Source of the DNA: Streptomyces sp. SA15
Lineage (GTDB): Bacteria > Actinomycetota > Actinomycetes > Streptomycetales > Streptomycetaceae
Direction of reading: 5' to 3'
NCBI RefSeq assembly: GCF_002291145.1
Contig: NZ_NTGE01000077.1
Location: 32,472-96,471 of the forward strand
Length of the DNA stretch: 64,000 nucleotides
A program made the translations under genes and the position numbers. The notes beneath the pieces were generated by a model. That model saw nothing but the letters and a program-made list of their open reading frames with translations. It ran no database searches and was not told the origin of the DNA. Below are positions 25,163 to 34,489 of the stretch, in pieces (the first letter of the stretch is position 1; the number at the start of each line of letters is the position of its first letter).

Positions 25163-27430
25163 TCATCGGAATGCCCGCAGCCGCAGGCTGTTGGTCACCA
25201 CGAACACCGACGAGAAGGCCATCGCCGCACCCGCGATCATCGGGTTCAGCAGCCCCGCGGCGGCCAGCGGCAGCGCGGCCACGTTGTAGCCGAAGGCCCA
25301 CACGAGGTTGCCCTTGATCGTGGACAGCGTCTTCCGGGACAGCCGGATCGCGTCCGCGGCCACCCGCAGGTCCCCGCGCACCAGCGTCAGATCGCCCGCC
25401 TCGATCGCCGCGTCGGTCCCGGTCCCCATCGCCAGGCCCAGATCGGCGGTGGCGAGCGCGGCCGCGTCGTTGACCCCGTCACCGACCATGGCGACGGTCC
25501 GGCCCTCGGCCTGGAGCCGCTGGACGGCGTGCACCTTGTCCTCGGGCAGGACGTCCGCGACGACCTGGTCGATCCCGACGGCCCGGCCGACCGCCTCCGC
25601 CACCACCCGGTTGTCCCCGGTCAGCAGCACCGGTGTGAGCCCCAGCGCGCGCAGTTCGCGCACCGCCTCGGCGCTGGTCTCCTTGACCGCGTCCGCGACG
25701 GCCAGCACGCCGCGTGCCGCACCGTCCCAGCCGACCACGACGGCCGTACGACCGCCCCGCTCGGCCTCGTCCTTCGCGCGGGCCAGCTCGGGAGGCAGGT
25801 CGTCGAAAAGGCGCCCCACGGCCACCTCACGGCCCTCCACGCGCCCGCGTACGCCGCGCCCGGGCACGTTCTCGAAGTGCTCGGCGTCCGGCAGCGGCCC
25901 GACCCGCTCCTCGGCGCCCACGGCGACCGCCCGGGCGACAGGATGCTCGGAGGCGTGCTCCAGGGCGCCCGCGAGCCGCAGGACCTGCTTCTCGGCCGTG
26001 CCCTCGTCGTCTTGGACGACGTACACCTCCTGGAGGGTCATACGGCCAGTGGTGACCGTGCCGGTCTTGTCCAGGACGACGGTGTCGACGCGGCGGGTGG
26101 ACTCCAGTACCTCGGGGCCCTTGATGAGGATGCCGAGCTGGGCCCCGCGCCCGGTGCCGACCATCAGCGCGGTCGGTGTGGCCAGGCCCAGCGCGCACGG
26201 GCAGGCGATGATCAGCACCGCGACGGCCGCGGTGAACGCGGCGACCGTGTCACCGGTCGCGCCGAGCCACCCGCCGAAGGTGGCCACCGCGATCCCGATC
26301 ACCACCGGCACGAAGACCGCGGAGATCCGGTCGGCCAGCCGCTGCACCTCGGCCTTGCCGTTCTGCGCGTCCTCCACCAGCTTCGCCATCCGCGCGAGCC
26401 GCGTGTCGGCGCCGACACGGGTGGCCTCCACGACGAGCCGCCCGCCGGCGTTGACGGTGGCGCCGGTGACGGTGTCGCCGACCGTGACGTCCACCGGGAC
26501 GGACTCGCCGGTCAGCATGGACGCGTCCACCGCGGAGGCGCCCTCGACGACCGTGCCGTCGGTGGCGATCTTCTCCCCGGGCCGTACGACGAACCGGTCG
26601 CCGACGGCCAGCCGCGCCACCGGAACCCGTACCTCCCGCCCGGCCCGCAGCACCGCCACGTCCTTCACGCCCAGCTCCATCAGCGCCCTGAGCGCCGCCC
26701 CCGCGCGCCGCTTGGCGCGGGCCTCCAGATAGCGGCCGAGCAGGAGGAAGGCGGTGACTCCGGCGGCGACCTCCAGGTAGATCGTGGAGGCGCCGTCCAT
26801 GCGCGCTGTGACATTGGTCGCTACCGCTCCGGGGGTGAACTCGAAGCCGTGACGCATGCCCGGCATGCCCGCGTCGCCGAAGAACAGCGCCCACAGCGAC
26901 CAGCCGAACGCGGCCAGCGTGCCGAGCGAGACGAGGGTGTCCATGGTGGCCGCGCCGTGCCGTACGTTCGTCCAGGCGGCCTTGTGGAACGGCCATCCGC
27001 CCCAGACCGCGACCGGCGAGGCGAGCGTGAGGGCCAGCCACTGCCAGTTGTCGAACTGCAGCGCCGGGACCATGGAGAGCAGCACGACGGGGACGGCGAG
27101 GAGGACGCAGACGACGAGCCGCTGCCGGAGGGAGGCGAGCTCGGGATCCTCCTCGTGGGGTACCTCCTGGGGTGCGTCCTGAGGCGGCGCGGGCTCCTGT
27201 GCCGTGTAGCCGGTCTTCACCACGGTCGCGATCAGATCGGCGACCTCTACGCCCGCGGGGTAGGTGACCTTCGCCTTCTCCGTCGCGTAGTTCACCGTGG
27301 CGGTGACCCCGTCCATGCGGTTGAGCTTCTTCTCGACGCGGGCCGCGCAGGACGCGCAGGTCATGCCGCCGATGAGGAGTTCGACCTCCGAGGTATCGGT
27401 TATCGGGGTCTGTGCGGTGGTGCTGGACAT
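25163..27430 (-). CDS. copA: Copper-translocating P1B-type ATPase
   Basis: A 755-residue exporter. ATG 27430 is used since GGAG lies eight bases upstream and the extra residues of the longer frame are not conserved. An N-terminal HMA domain carries GMTCASC at 22-28. Membrane helices, the TGE loop ([10 protein letters not shown]), the Cu-site CPC in IIACPCALG, the phosphorylation motif DKTGT, the HP in ASEHPVARA and the hinge [10 protein letters not shown] all appear in order. It pumps Cu(I) out of the cytoplasm with copZ as chaperone. The 74-base spacing to copZ supports one transcript from the CsoR-box promoter. Confidence 0.94.
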   Translation of the reverse strand: MSSTTAQTPITDTSEVELLIGGMTCASCAARVEKKLNRMDGVTATVNYATEKAKVTYPAGVEVADLIATVVKTGYTAQEPAPPQDAPQEVPHEEDPELASLRQRLVVCVLLAVPVVLLSMVPALQFDNWQWLALTLASPVAVWGGWPFHKAAWTNVRHGAATMDTLVSLGTLAAFGWSLWALFFGDAGMPGMRHGFEFTPGAVATNVTARMDGASTIYLEVAAGVTAFLLLGRYLEARAKRRAGAALRALMELGVKDVAVLRAGREVRVPVARLAVGDRFVVRPGEKIATDGTVVEGASAVDASMLTGESVPVDVTVGDTVTGATVNAGGRLVVEATRVGADTRLARMAKLVEDAQNGKAEVQRLADRISAVFVPVVIGIAVATFGGWLGATGDTVAAFTAAVAVLIIACPCALGLATPTALMVGTGRGAQLGILIKGPEVLESTRRVDTVVLDKTGTVTTGRMTLQEVYVVQDDEGTAEKQVLRLAGALEHASEHPVARAVAVGAEERVGPLPDAEHFENVPGRGVRGRVEGREVAVGRLFDDLPPELARAKDEAERGGRTAVVVGWDGAARGVLAVADAVKETSAEAVRELRALGLTPVLLTGDNRVVAEAVGRAVGIDQVVADVLPEDKVHAVQRLQAEGRTVAMVGDGVNDAAALATADLGLAMGTGTDAAIEAGDLTLVRGDLRVAADAIRLSRKTLSTIKGNLVWAFGYNVAALPLAAAGLLNPMIAGAAMAFSSVFVVTNSLRLRAFR

Positions 27431-27504
27431 GTCCGTGACTCCAGGGAGCGGACCGGGTCGTGCCGTGCCTGTGCCGGCCGGCACGACCCGGGGGCAGGTG
27501 TGCG

Positions 27505-27744
27505 TCAGGCCTTGCCGACCAGCTCGTATCCGGCCTCGTCGACGGCCGCGCGCACGGCCTCCTCGTCGAGCGGGGCCGCGGACACGACGGTGACCTCACC
27601 GGATGAGGCCACGGCCTGCACCGAGCTGACGCCGGGAATCTCGGAGATCTCGCTGGAAACGGAGCCCTCGCAGTGCCCGCAGCTCATCCCGCTCACCTTG
27701 TAGACGGTGGTGACGGAACCGGGGGTTTCGGTCTGGGCGCTCAT
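27505..27744 (-). CDS. copZ: Copper chaperone CopZ-like HMA protein
   Basis: A 79-residue single heavy-metal-associated domain with GMSCGHC at 19-25. ATG 27744 follows GAGGAGAA. It would carry Cu(I) to the N-terminal HMA domain of the co-transcribed ATPase. No csoR gene is in the window, so the regulator must be encoded elsewhere. Confidence 0.93.
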   Translation of the reverse strand: MSAQTETPGSVTTVYKVSGMSCGHCEGSVSSEISEIPGVSSVQAVASSGEVTVVSAAPLDEEAVRAAVDEAGYELVGKA

Positions 27745-27807
27745 GTCGTTCTCCTCGTCGAGGCGTCTGGGGCTTGCGTGACCCACGGTGGGGTCCGTAC
27801 CTCCCAC

Positions 27808-27835
27808 ACTATACCCCTAGGGGGTACCTCTCCAA
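27808..27835 (-). promoter_or_regulatory. copZ-copA promoter with embedded CsoR box
   Basis: On the minus strand, TTGGAG (27835-27830) and TATAGT (27813-27808) are separated by 16 bases. That spacer is the palindrome of the TACCCCCTAGGGGTA type (full operator 27810-27827) that CsoR repressors recognise. Cu(I) binding to CsoR would release it. This geometry, with the operator filling the -35/-10 spacer, is what is known for actinobacterial copper promoters. Confidence 0.85.
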
Positions 27836-27903
27836 GAGGGGACGGTGGCGCGCCTGCGAAGGCCCGGCGTTAGCGTTCCATCGGAAACCTGGAAGGGGTG
27901 CTC

Positions 27904-28947
27904 ATGCGGGCTGTGGTGTTCGAGCGGTACGGGGAGCCGGCGGAGGTGCGGGGGGTGGCGGACCCGGAGCCCGCGGAGCACGGGGTCGTGGTGCGGGTCG
28001 AGGCCACGGGTCTATGCCGTAGCGACTGGCATGGCTGGCAGGGCCACGACCCGGACATCGCGCTGCCGCACGTGCCGGGGCACGAACTCGCCGGAGTCGT
28101 CGAGGCGGTGGGCGCCCGGGTGACCTCCTGGCGGCCCGGCGACCGGGTCACCGTGCCCTTCGTCTGCGCCTGCGGCGGCTGCGAGGCGTGTGCGGCGGGC
28201 GATCAGCAGGTGTGCGAGCGGCAGACCCAGCCCGGCTTCACCCACTGGGGCTCCTTCGCCCAGTACGTGGCGCTGGACCACGCCGACGTGAACCTCGTCG
28301 CCGTACCGGAGGAGATGTCCTTCGCGACGGCGGCCTCGCTCGGCTGCCGGTTCGCCACGGCGTTCCGCGCGGTGGTCCAGCAGGGCCGGATGGCGGCGGG
28401 GGAGTGGGTCGCGGTGCACGGCTGCGGGGGCGTCGGCCTGTCCGCGGTGATGATCGCGGCGGCGTCGGGCGCGCGGGTGGTCGCCGTCGACGTGTCACCG
28501 GCAGCCCTGGACCTGGCGCGGAAGTTCGGCGCGGCGGAATGCGTGGACGCCTCCCGCACGCAGAACACCGCGGAGGCGATCCGTGACCTGACGGGCGGGG
28601 GCGCCCACCTCTCGCTGGACGCCCTCGGCTCGCCCGCCACCTGCGCCGCCTCCGTGGGCGGTCTGCGCCGCCGCGGGCGGCACGTCCAGGTCGGCCTGCT
28701 GCCCTCGCCCGACGGCACGACCCCGGTCCCCATGGCCCGCGCGATCGCCCTGGAACTCGAACTCCTCGGCAGCCACGGCATGGCCGCCCACACCTACCCG
28801 CCGATGCTGGAGCTGGTCCGGGCGGGCGTGCTGAGGCCCGACCTGCTGGTCACGTCCACGATTTCGCTGGAGGCGGCCCCGGCCGCCCTGGCGGCGATGG
28901 GGACCGCGCCGGGGGCGGGGGTCACGGTCATCGAGCCGTGGAGCTGA
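27904..28947 (+). CDS. Zinc-dependent alcohol dehydrogenase family protein
   Basis: A 347-residue medium-chain dehydrogenase. ATG 27904 follows GGAAGGGG. The catalytic zinc ligands are C and H in [12 protein letters not shown] and [11 protein letters not shown]. The structural zinc loop shows [17 protein letters not shown] (four cysteines). The nucleotide site is [20 protein letters not shown]. The substrate is unknown; broad alcohol or aldehyde specificity is usual for this group. Monocistronic, with a textbook terminator directly after it. Confidence 0.9.
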   Translation: MRAVVFERYGEPAEVRGVADPEPAEHGVVVRVEATGLCRSDWHGWQGHDPDIALPHVPGHELAGVVEAVGARVTSWRPGDRVTVPFVCACGGCEACAAGDQQVCERQTQPGFTHWGSFAQYVALDHADVNLVAVPEEMSFATAASLGCRFATAFRAVVQQGRMAAGEWVAVHGCGGVGLSAVMIAAASGARVVAVDVSPAALDLARKFGAAECVDASRTQNTAEAIRDLTGGGAHLSLDALGSPATCAASVGGLRRRGRHVQVGLLPSPDGTTPVPMARAIALELELLGSHGMAAHTYPPMLELVRAGVLRPDLLVTSTISLEAAPAALAAMGTAPGAGVTVIEPWS

Positions 28948-28961
28948 GGGTCCTGGGACGA

Positions 28962-28996
28962 CTGTGCCCCACGCGGCAGGTGGGGCACAGGTTTTT
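28962..28996 (+). terminator. Intrinsic terminator of the alcohol dehydrogenase gene
   Basis: A perfect 11-bp stem (CTGTGCCCCAC with its complement at 28980-28990), 7-base loop, then GTTTTT. It would also stop the converging HTH gene, whose stop lies ten bases further on. Confidence 0.93.
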
Positions 28997-29006
28997 CTCC
29001 GGGAGG

Positions 29007-29210
29007 TCAGTCTTCTCTGCGGCCGCGGTTGTTGCCCGGGCGGGACGCCACCCATGCCCGGACGGTCTCCGGGTACCAGAAGGGTTTGCCGGCCTCGACG
29101 TGGTCGGGCGGTGGCAGCAGTCCGTGCTTGCGGTAGGAGCGCACGGTGTCCGGCTGCACCCGGATGTGCGTCGCGATCTCCTTGTAGGACCAGAGCCGTC
29201 GGTCGGTCAT
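29007..29210 (-). CDS. Small MerR/excisionase-like HTH protein
   Basis: A 67-residue single winged-helix protein (LWSYKEIATHIRVQPDTVRS, YRKHGLLPPPDHVEAGKPFW, YPETVRAWVASRPGN). ATG 29210 is chosen because GGGGAGG lies at proper distance; an upstream in-frame GTG at 29219 would overlap that site. The architecture fits a solitary DNA-binding domain such as BldC-like or excisionase-like proteins, with no effector domain. No integrase is nearby, so a transcriptional role is more likely. Confidence 0.75.
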   Translation of the reverse strand: MTDRRLWSYKEIATHIRVQPDTVRSYRKHGLLPPPDHVEAGKPFWYPETVRAWVASRPGNNRGRRED

Positions 29211-29498
29211 CAGTTGCACCTCCCCGCGCGTACCGCGGCGGCGGCCGGGAGCGGCCGGCGGGGGAGCCGGGTACTGCGCTGGCGATCACAGAGCCTGTGC
29301 CCGGTGAACGACGCGGAGTGGGGTGGGGGAGGGCCTGTGCGCCGGGTGTGACGCAAGACCCGCAGACACGCGACACACGTGACACGAAGGGGGCGTTTGT
29401 GACACGAGCGGGACAAAGGCGTACGCCGGTTCAAGGGTGCGGCAGAGCAACAGAGGCGCCAGAGCAGCAGGAAGCGGCAGAGCAGCAGAACACAGCAA
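29211..29498. other. Intergenic region with imperfect repeats
   Basis: No gene is seen. Two copies of GTGACACGA occur near 29378-29409. Three imperfect copies of GCGGCAGAGCAGCAG (about 18-base period) occupy 29439-29494, just beside the terminator stem. Confidence 0.4.
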
Positions 29499-29534
29499 GA
29501 CGGGTCGGATCCGCTGCGCCGGACCCGACCCGTC
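29499..29534. terminator. Hairpin between the HTH gene and the AraC gene
   Basis: A 15-bp stem with a single mismatch (29499-29513 against 29520-29534), beginning GACGGGTCGG, with a 6-base loop. On the minus strand it lies 167 bases beyond the AraC-gene stop and would separate it from the HTH gene. Confidence 0.65.
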
Positions 29535-29631
29535 GGCTTCCCCGCATCCCCCGTGCAGCCGCCCGCTGCATCCCCCCGGGTGCACCCCCGATCAGTCGGC
29601 CGGAGGCACAGCGTGCCTTCGGCGCCCCTCG

Positions 29632-29703
29632 CCGGTCTTGGAAAAAACCGCACTACCGGTCTTGGGAAAAACCGCTCTACCGGTCTTGGGAGAAACCGCA
29701 CTA
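29632..29703. repeat. Three 24-bp tandem repeats ending at the AraC-gene stop codon
   Basis: Units 29632-29655, 29656-29679 and 29680-29703 differ at two or three positions. The third unit contains the TAG stop (29701-29703) of the minus-strand AraC gene. Read on the minus strand they would encode VVRFFPRP-like octapeptides if readthrough or a frameshift occurred. Confidence 0.9.
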
Positions 29704-30657
29704 CGTCAGCAACACGTCCTGCGCCCGTCCACGCGGCGCGAGGACGAGGCTCGTCGCCTCCCCGCTCATCCGGTCGCCGGCCGGCGCCCCGGCCCCGACC
29801 GGCCCCTGTCGGGCCACCACGAACTCCCGGGGCGTACACCCCGTCATCGCCTTGAACTCACCGCTCAGATGCGCCTGGTCGTAGAAGCCGCAGACCGCGG
29901 CCGTCTCCGCCTGTCCCCGCCCCGCTGCCAGCAGCCGCCGGGCCCGTTGCAGCCGCAGCACCCGCGCCGCGGCCTTCGGGCCGAGCCCGATCTGCTCCCG
30001 GAAACGGTTCTCCAGGTGCCGTACGCTCCAGCCGACCTCGTCGGCGAGCTGTCGTACCGGCATCGCGCCGCCCGTGCGCACCAGCTCCGACCAGGCCCGC
30101 ACCACCCGGGCCGAACTCGGCGTGCCGACCTCCCACCAGCGCGCGAGCACGTCGTCGAGCAGCCCGAAACGGTCCTCCCACGTCGGTAACGAGGCCAGCG
30201 CGGCGGACAGTTCGCGGACGCTGCGCCGCCGGTCGCCCGCCCGGCGCGAGGCCAGGGCGTGCGGCAGCTGGTCGGGGTCGACGGTGCGGTCGGCGAGTTC
30301 GTACTGCGGGGTGCCGAAGAGGGTGAACGCGGCCCAGGGAGTGAGCAGCACCTCGATGCCGGACAGCCGTCCGCCGTGCTCGCCGACGGCCGGGGTGGTC
30401 GTGGGCCCGCAGTACACCGACACGAGCGTGTCCGTGGGGCGGCCGGCGCGCGAGATGCGGACGGGCTGGTCGAAGCCCAGCAACAGGGTCGCCGCGCCGA
30501 TGGGCGCCTCCAGCCTGCGGCGGGGCCGGTCCATCGCCAGCCGGATCCCGCGGTAGCTGAGCACACCGGGGCGTAACCGGGGATGGGGCAACGCAAGGGC
30601 GGCTTCCCACGAGCCCCAGGGACCGTGCCCCGACCGGACACGCACAGCACTTGTCAT
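29701..30657 (-). CDS. AraC-family transcriptional regulator
   Basis: A 318-residue regulator starting ATG 30657. The C-terminal AraC domain has two HTH motifs: GGAMPVRQLADEVGWSVRHL with ENRFREQIGLGPKAAARVLR, and AETAAVCGFYDQAHLSGEFK with AMTGCTPREFV. The N-terminal half (ALALPHPRLRPGVLSYRGIR, PTTTPAVGEHGGRLSGIEVL) matches the DUF6597-type sensor of unknown ligand. It sits beside the inositol genes but is separated from the iolE-like gene by its own 128-base upstream region, so a link to inositol is only possible, not shown. Confidence 0.88.
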   Translation of the reverse strand: MTSAVRVRSGHGPWGSWEAALALPHPRLRPGVLSYRGIRLAMDRPRRRLEAPIGAATLLLGFDQPVRISRAGRPTDTLVSVYCGPTTTPAVGEHGGRLSGIEVLLTPWAAFTLFGTPQYELADRTVDPDQLPHALASRRAGDRRRSVRELSAALASLPTWEDRFGLLDDVLARWWEVGTPSSARVVRAWSELVRTGGAMPVRQLADEVGWSVRHLENRFREQIGLGPKAAARVLRLQRARRLLAAGRGQAETAAVCGFYDQAHLSGEFKAMTGCTPREFVVARQGPVGAGAPAGDRMSGEATSLVLAPRGRAQDVLLT

Positions 30658-30785
30658 CCACCTATGCTGCAACGCCCCCAGGGGCGCGGGACAGTGTCAA
30701 TATGCGGCTCCGCCGCGTGGGCGCGACAAGCCACAGATCACCCGCACTCGCCCTGCAACGGAACCTGGCAGATCAGTAGGCGCCT

Positions 30786-31703
30786 CTAAGCCCCGCACGA
30801 CCTCAGGAACGCCCGCGTCCGCCGGGCAATCGGCAACGGGGTGTCCGGCTCGCACGGGTACATGTCCTGCTCGACGATCGCGAACAGGTCGACGTCCAGC
30901 TTCTGCGCCGCCTCCAGTACGGGCCCCAGCGCCGGCACCCCGGCGGGCGGCTCGCACATCACGCCGCGGGCGACCGCCGGTCCGAACGGGACCTCGTTCG
31001 CCCGCACATCCGCCAGGATCTCCGGGTCCACCTGCTTGAGGTGCAGGTACCCGATCCGCTCGCCGTAGGTCTCGATCAGCTTGACGCTGTCTCCGCCGCA
31101 GTAGGCGTAGTGCCCGGTGTCCAGGCACAGCGACACCACCGAGGAGTCCGTCCCGTCGAGGAAGCGGACGACGTTGTCCTCGCTGTCGATGTGGGTGTCG
31201 GCGTGCGGGTGGACGACGATCCGCAGGCCGTACCGCTCCCGCACCTCCCGGCCGAGCCGCTCGGTCAGCGAGGTCAGGTTGCGCCACTGCTCGGGCGTGA
31301 GCGTGTCCGGTTCGAGGACGTCACCGGTCTTGTCGTCCCGCCAGAAGGACGGGATGACCACCAGGTGGGACGCGCCCATCGCCTGGGCCAGGGCCGCGTT
31401 GTCCGCGACGTGCGCCCAGGTCTTCTCCCACACCGCCTCGCCGTGGTGCAGGCCCGTGAAGACCGTGCCCGCCGACACTTTCAGGCCACGTCGCGCGGTC
31501 TCCTCGGCGAGGACGGCGGGATCGGTCGGCAGGTACCCGTACGGCCCCAGCTCGATCCACTCGTAGCCGGAGGCGGCGACCTCGTCGAGGAAGCGCTGCC
31601 AGGGGACCTGCTGGGGATCGTCCGGGAACCAGACGCCCCAGGAGTCGGGGGCCGATCCGATCCGGATGCGGGACAGTGAGGGCTGAGGTGACAACGACGT
31701 CAT
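30786..31703 (-). CDS. IolE-like inosose dehydratase / sugar isomerase barrel
   Basis: A 305-residue AP-endonuclease-2 TIM barrel. RIGSAPDSWGVWFPDDPQQV is the hallmark N-terminus of inosose dehydratases. Metal ligands appear in VVHPHADTHIDSED, SLCLDTGHYAYCG, YLHLKQVDP and FAIVEQD. It would dehydrate scyllo-inosose. It is transcribed away from iolC across a 125-base spacer that contains the iolC promoter. Only GGCGG precedes the start, so a weak ribosome-binding site or a leaderless message is possible. Confidence 0.82.
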   Translation of the reverse strand: MTSLSPQPSLSRIRIGSAPDSWGVWFPDDPQQVPWQRFLDEVAASGYEWIELGPYGYLPTDPAVLAEETARRGLKVSAGTVFTGLHHGEAVWEKTWAHVADNAALAQAMGASHLVVIPSFWRDDKTGDVLEPDTLTPEQWRNLTSLTERLGREVRERYGLRIVVHPHADTHIDSEDNVVRFLDGTDSSVVSLCLDTGHYAYCGGDSVKLIETYGERIGYLHLKQVDPEILADVRANEVPFGPAVARGVMCEPPAGVPALGPVLEAAQKLDVDLFAIVEQDMYPCEPDTPLPIARRTRAFLRSCGA

Positions 31704-31751
31704 GGCCGCCAGCGTGCGGTTCCCGAGCGGGGGGTGTCAAGGCCTGGTCCG

Positions 31752-31798
31752 AATGTCTGGACAAAACATTGACAGGGCTCCCCGCGCGGGGCTACAAA
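31752..31798 (+). promoter_or_regulatory. iolC promoter with inverted repeat
   Basis: TTGACA at 31769-31774 and TACAAA at 31793-31798 are 18 bases apart, close to the vegetative consensus. The inverted repeat AATGT...ACATT (31752-31756 and 31766-31770) overlaps the -35, and a CCCCGCGCGGGG palindrome fills the spacer. Either could be an operator. This is the clearest vegetative-type promoter in the window. Confidence 0.6.
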
Positions 31799-31828
31799 GC
31801 CGTGGAGAGCCGATACGAAGGGAACTCG

Positions 31829-32779
31829 ATGGCGTACGACGTGATCACCATGGGGCGGATCGGAGTGGACCTCTATCCGCTGCAGACCGGCGTCCCGCTG
31901 CCGCAGGTGTCGTCCTTCGGCAAGTTCCTCGGGGGTTCGGCCACGAACGTGGCGGTCGCCGCGGCCCGCCTGGGACGGCGGACCGCGGTGATCACACGCA
32001 CCGGCGACGACCCGTTCGGCGAGTACCTCCACGAGGCCCTGCGCGACTTCGGCGTCGACGACCGCTGGGTCACCCCGGTCCCCGGACTGCCCACCCCGGT
32101 CACCTTCTGCGAGGTCTTCCCGCCGGACGACTTCCCGCTGTACTTCTACCGGCAGCCCAAGGCGCCCGACCTGGAGATCGACGCCCACGAGCTCGACCTG
32201 GACGCCATCCGCGACGCCCGCATCTTCTGGGTGACCGGCACCGGCCTGAGCGAGGAGCCCAGCCGTACGGCGACCCTCGCGGCCCTGGCCCACCGGGCGA
32301 AGTCCGGCACCACGGTCTTCGACCTCGACTGGCGCCCGATGTTCTGGAAAGACCCGGATGCGGCCCGCCCCTTCTACACCGAGGCCCTGAAGCACACCAC
32401 CGTCGCCGTCGGCAATCTCGACGAGGTGGAGGTCGCCACCGGAGTGCGCGAGCCGCACGCCGCCGCCCGCGCGCTCCTGGACGCCGGCGTCGAACTCGCC
32501 GTCGTGAAGCAGGGCCCCAAGGGCGTCCTCGCCGTCAACAACAAGGGCGAGTCCGCCGAGGTCCCCCCGCTCCCGGTGAACGTCCTCAACGGCCTCGGCG
32601 CCGGCGACGCCTTCGGCGGCTCCCTCTGCCACGGCCTGCTCGAAGGCTGGGACCTGGAGAAGATCATGCGGCACGCCAACGCTGCCGGCGCCATCGTCGC
32701 CTCCCGCCTGGAGTGCTCGTCCGCGATGCCCACCCCGGACGAAGTGGAAGCGGCGCTCGCGGCAGGGGCCGTACGGTGA
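31829..32779 (+). CDS. iolC: 5-dehydro-2-deoxygluconokinase
   Basis: A 316-residue PfkB-family kinase, IolC type. ATG 31829 follows GAAGGGAA. The N-terminal MAYDVITMGRIGVDLYPLQT is diagnostic for IolC. FGKFLGGSATNVAVAAARLG is the first signature, and NGLGAGDAFGGSL near residue 250 is the second, with the catalytic Asp. It phosphorylates 2-deoxy-5-keto-D-gluconate. First gene of the iol operon; its stop overlaps the next start. Confidence 0.94.
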   Translation: MAYDVITMGRIGVDLYPLQTGVPLPQVSSFGKFLGGSATNVAVAAARLGRRTAVITRTGDDPFGEYLHEALRDFGVDDRWVTPVPGLPTPVTFCEVFPPDDFPLYFYRQPKAPDLEIDAHELDLDAIRDARIFWVTGTGLSEEPSRTATLAALAHRAKSGTTVFDLDWRPMFWKDPDAARPFYTEALKHTTVAVGNLDEVEVATGVREPHAAARALLDAGVELAVVKQGPKGVLAVNNKGESAEVPPLPVNVLNGLGAGDAFGGSLCHGLLEGWDLEKIMRHANAAGAIVASRLECSSAMPTPDEVEAALAAGAVR

Positions 32780-33657
32780 CCGTCGACATCGCGGACCTCG
32801 TCCGCACCCGCACCCTCCAGCCCGAGGCCATCGCGGAGGCCGCCGCCCGCCGCACGCGCCGACCGCTGCTCAATGACGACGGTCGCCTGATGATCGTCGC
32901 CGCCGACCATCCGGCCCGCGGCGCCCTCGGTGTCGGCGACCGCAAGTTCGCCATGGCCAACCGCGCCGACCTGCTCGAGCGTCTCTGCCTCGCCCTGTCC
33001 CGCCCCGGCGTGGACGGCGTCCTCGCCACCGCCGACATCCTCGACGACCTGCTCCTCCTCGGCGCCCTCGACGGCAAGGTCGTCCTGGGCTCGATGAACC
33101 GCGGCGGCCTCCAGGGCGCCAGCTTCGAGCTCGACGACCGCTTCACCGGCCACCGCCCCGAGGACATCGAGCGCCTCGGCTTCGACGCGGGCAAACTGCT
33201 GCTGCGGATCGACTACGACGACCCGGGCTCCCTCACCACCCTGGAGTCCACGGCCCGCGCCATCGACGACATGGCCGCCCGCCGACTCCCCGTGTTCGTC
33301 GAGCCGTTCATCAGCCGCCGCACCGAGGACGGACGCTTGAGGAACGACCTGTCCGCCGAAGCCGTCACCAAGTCGATCGCCATCGCTTCCGGCCTCGGGG
33401 GCACTTCGGCCTACACCTGGCTGAAGGTCCCGGTCACCGAGAACCCCGACGACATGGCCGAGGTCATGGCGACCTCCACGCTGCCGGCCGTGCTGCTGGG
33501 CGGCGAGGTCGGAGATGACCAGGACGGGGCGTACGAGAAGTGGCGCGGCGCCCTGCAACTGCCCACCGTCCGGGGCCTGGTGGTCGGCCGTTCGCTGCTG
33601 TACCCGGCGGACGGCGATGTGGCCGCCGCCGTGGACACCGCCGTAGGACTGCTGTGA
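32776..33657 (+). CDS. Cgl0159-type (beta/alpha)8 aldolase-like protein
   Basis: A 293-residue barrel starting GTG 32776 in a four-base overlap with iolC. RLMIVAADHPARGALGVGDR and TSAYTWLKVPVTENPDDMAE are typical of the DeoC/FbaB-like group that occupies the IolJ position in actinobacterial inositol operons. The K of YTWLKVPV is the probable Schiff-base lysine. It would cleave the IolC product into DHAP and malonic semialdehyde. The function is inferred from position and fold. Confidence 0.85.
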   Translation: MTVDIADLVRTRTLQPEAIAEAAARRTRRPLLNDDGRLMIVAADHPARGALGVGDRKFAMANRADLLERLCLALSRPGVDGVLATADILDDLLLLGALDGKVVLGSMNRGGLQGASFELDDRFTGHRPEDIERLGFDAGKLLLRIDYDDPGSLTTLESTARAIDDMAARRLPVFVEPFISRRTEDGRLRNDLSAEAVTKSIAIASGLGGTSAYTWLKVPVTENPDDMAEVMATSTLPAVLLGGEVGDDQDGAYEKWRGALQLPTVRGLVVGRSLLYPADGDVAAAVDTAVGLL

Positions 33658-33664
33658 GGGCCGC

Positions 33665-34489
33665 ATGACGAGCAACGACCTCTACGTCGCGAAGGGCGCC
33701 ACGAGCAACGCCCAGTACACCCTCGACATCGACCCCAAGCGGGCCGGCTGGACCCACAGCGGCCTGCGGATCGTCGAGCTGGAGCCCGGTGGCACGCACA
33801 CCTTCACCACCGGGGACAGCGAGTGGATCGTCCTCCCGCTGCAAGGCGGATGTACCGTGCGAGCAGAGGGCGAAGAGTTCCAACTCTCGGGCCGGGAAAG
33901 CGTGTTCAGTGGAGTCACCGACTTCGCGTACGTGCCCCGTGACGCCCGGGCACAGATCGCCTCCGGCGCGGGAGGCCGCTTTGCTTTGGCAGGAGCGAAG
34001 TGCGAGCGACGACTCCCCGCCCGCTACGGCCCCGCGCCGGAGGTCCCCGTCGAACAGCGCGGCAGCGGCACCTGCACGCGCCACGTCCGCAACTTCGCCT
34101 CGGCCGACGCCTTCGACTGCGACAAGCTGATCGCCGTCGAGGTGATCACGCCCGGCGGCAACTGGTCCTCGTACCCGCCGCACAAGCACGACGAGCACCG
34201 GCCGGGCGAGGAGGCGGAGCTGGAGGAGATCTACTACTTCGAGATCGACGGCCCGAACGGTTTCGGCTATCAGCGCGTATCCCCTTCCCGTGAGGGCGGA
34301 TCGGACGTCCTCGCGGAGGTCCGCTCCGGCGACGCCGTCCTCGTCCCCGACGGATGGCACGGCCCGTCGATCGCCCAGCCCGGCCACGACATGTACTACC
34401 TCAATGTCATGGCCGGTCCGGGGGAGACTCGGGAGTGGCGGATCTGCTTCCATCCGTCCCACGTCGACAGCACAGGGGGGTACAGATGA
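33665..34489 (+). CDS. iolB: 5-deoxy-glucuronate isomerase
   Basis: A 274-residue double cupin of the IolB family. The metal-binding second cupin shows NWSSYPPHKHDEHRPGEEAE with LEEIYYFEI and later VLVPDGWHGPS. It converts 5-deoxy-glucuronate to 2-deoxy-5-keto-gluconate. It lies seven bases after the preceding gene and overlaps iolD by four bases. Confidence 0.94.
   Translation: MTSNDLYVAKGATSNAQYTLDIDPKRAGWTHSGLRIVELEPGGTHTFTTGDSEWIVLPLQGGCTVRAEGEEFQLSGRESVFSGVTDFAYVPRDARAQIASGAGGRFALAGAKCERRLPARYGPAPEVPVEQRGSGTCTRHVRNFASADAFDCDKLIAVEVITPGGNWSSYPPHKHDEHRPGEEAELEEIYYFEIDGPNGFGYQRVSPSREGGSDVLAEVRSGDAVLVPDGWHGPSIAQPGHDMYYLNVMAGPGETREWRICFHPSHVDSTGGYR

Noticed and set aside
29632..29703. CRISPR array
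   Set aside because: The 24-bp units are directly adjacent without spacers, and no cas genes are present.
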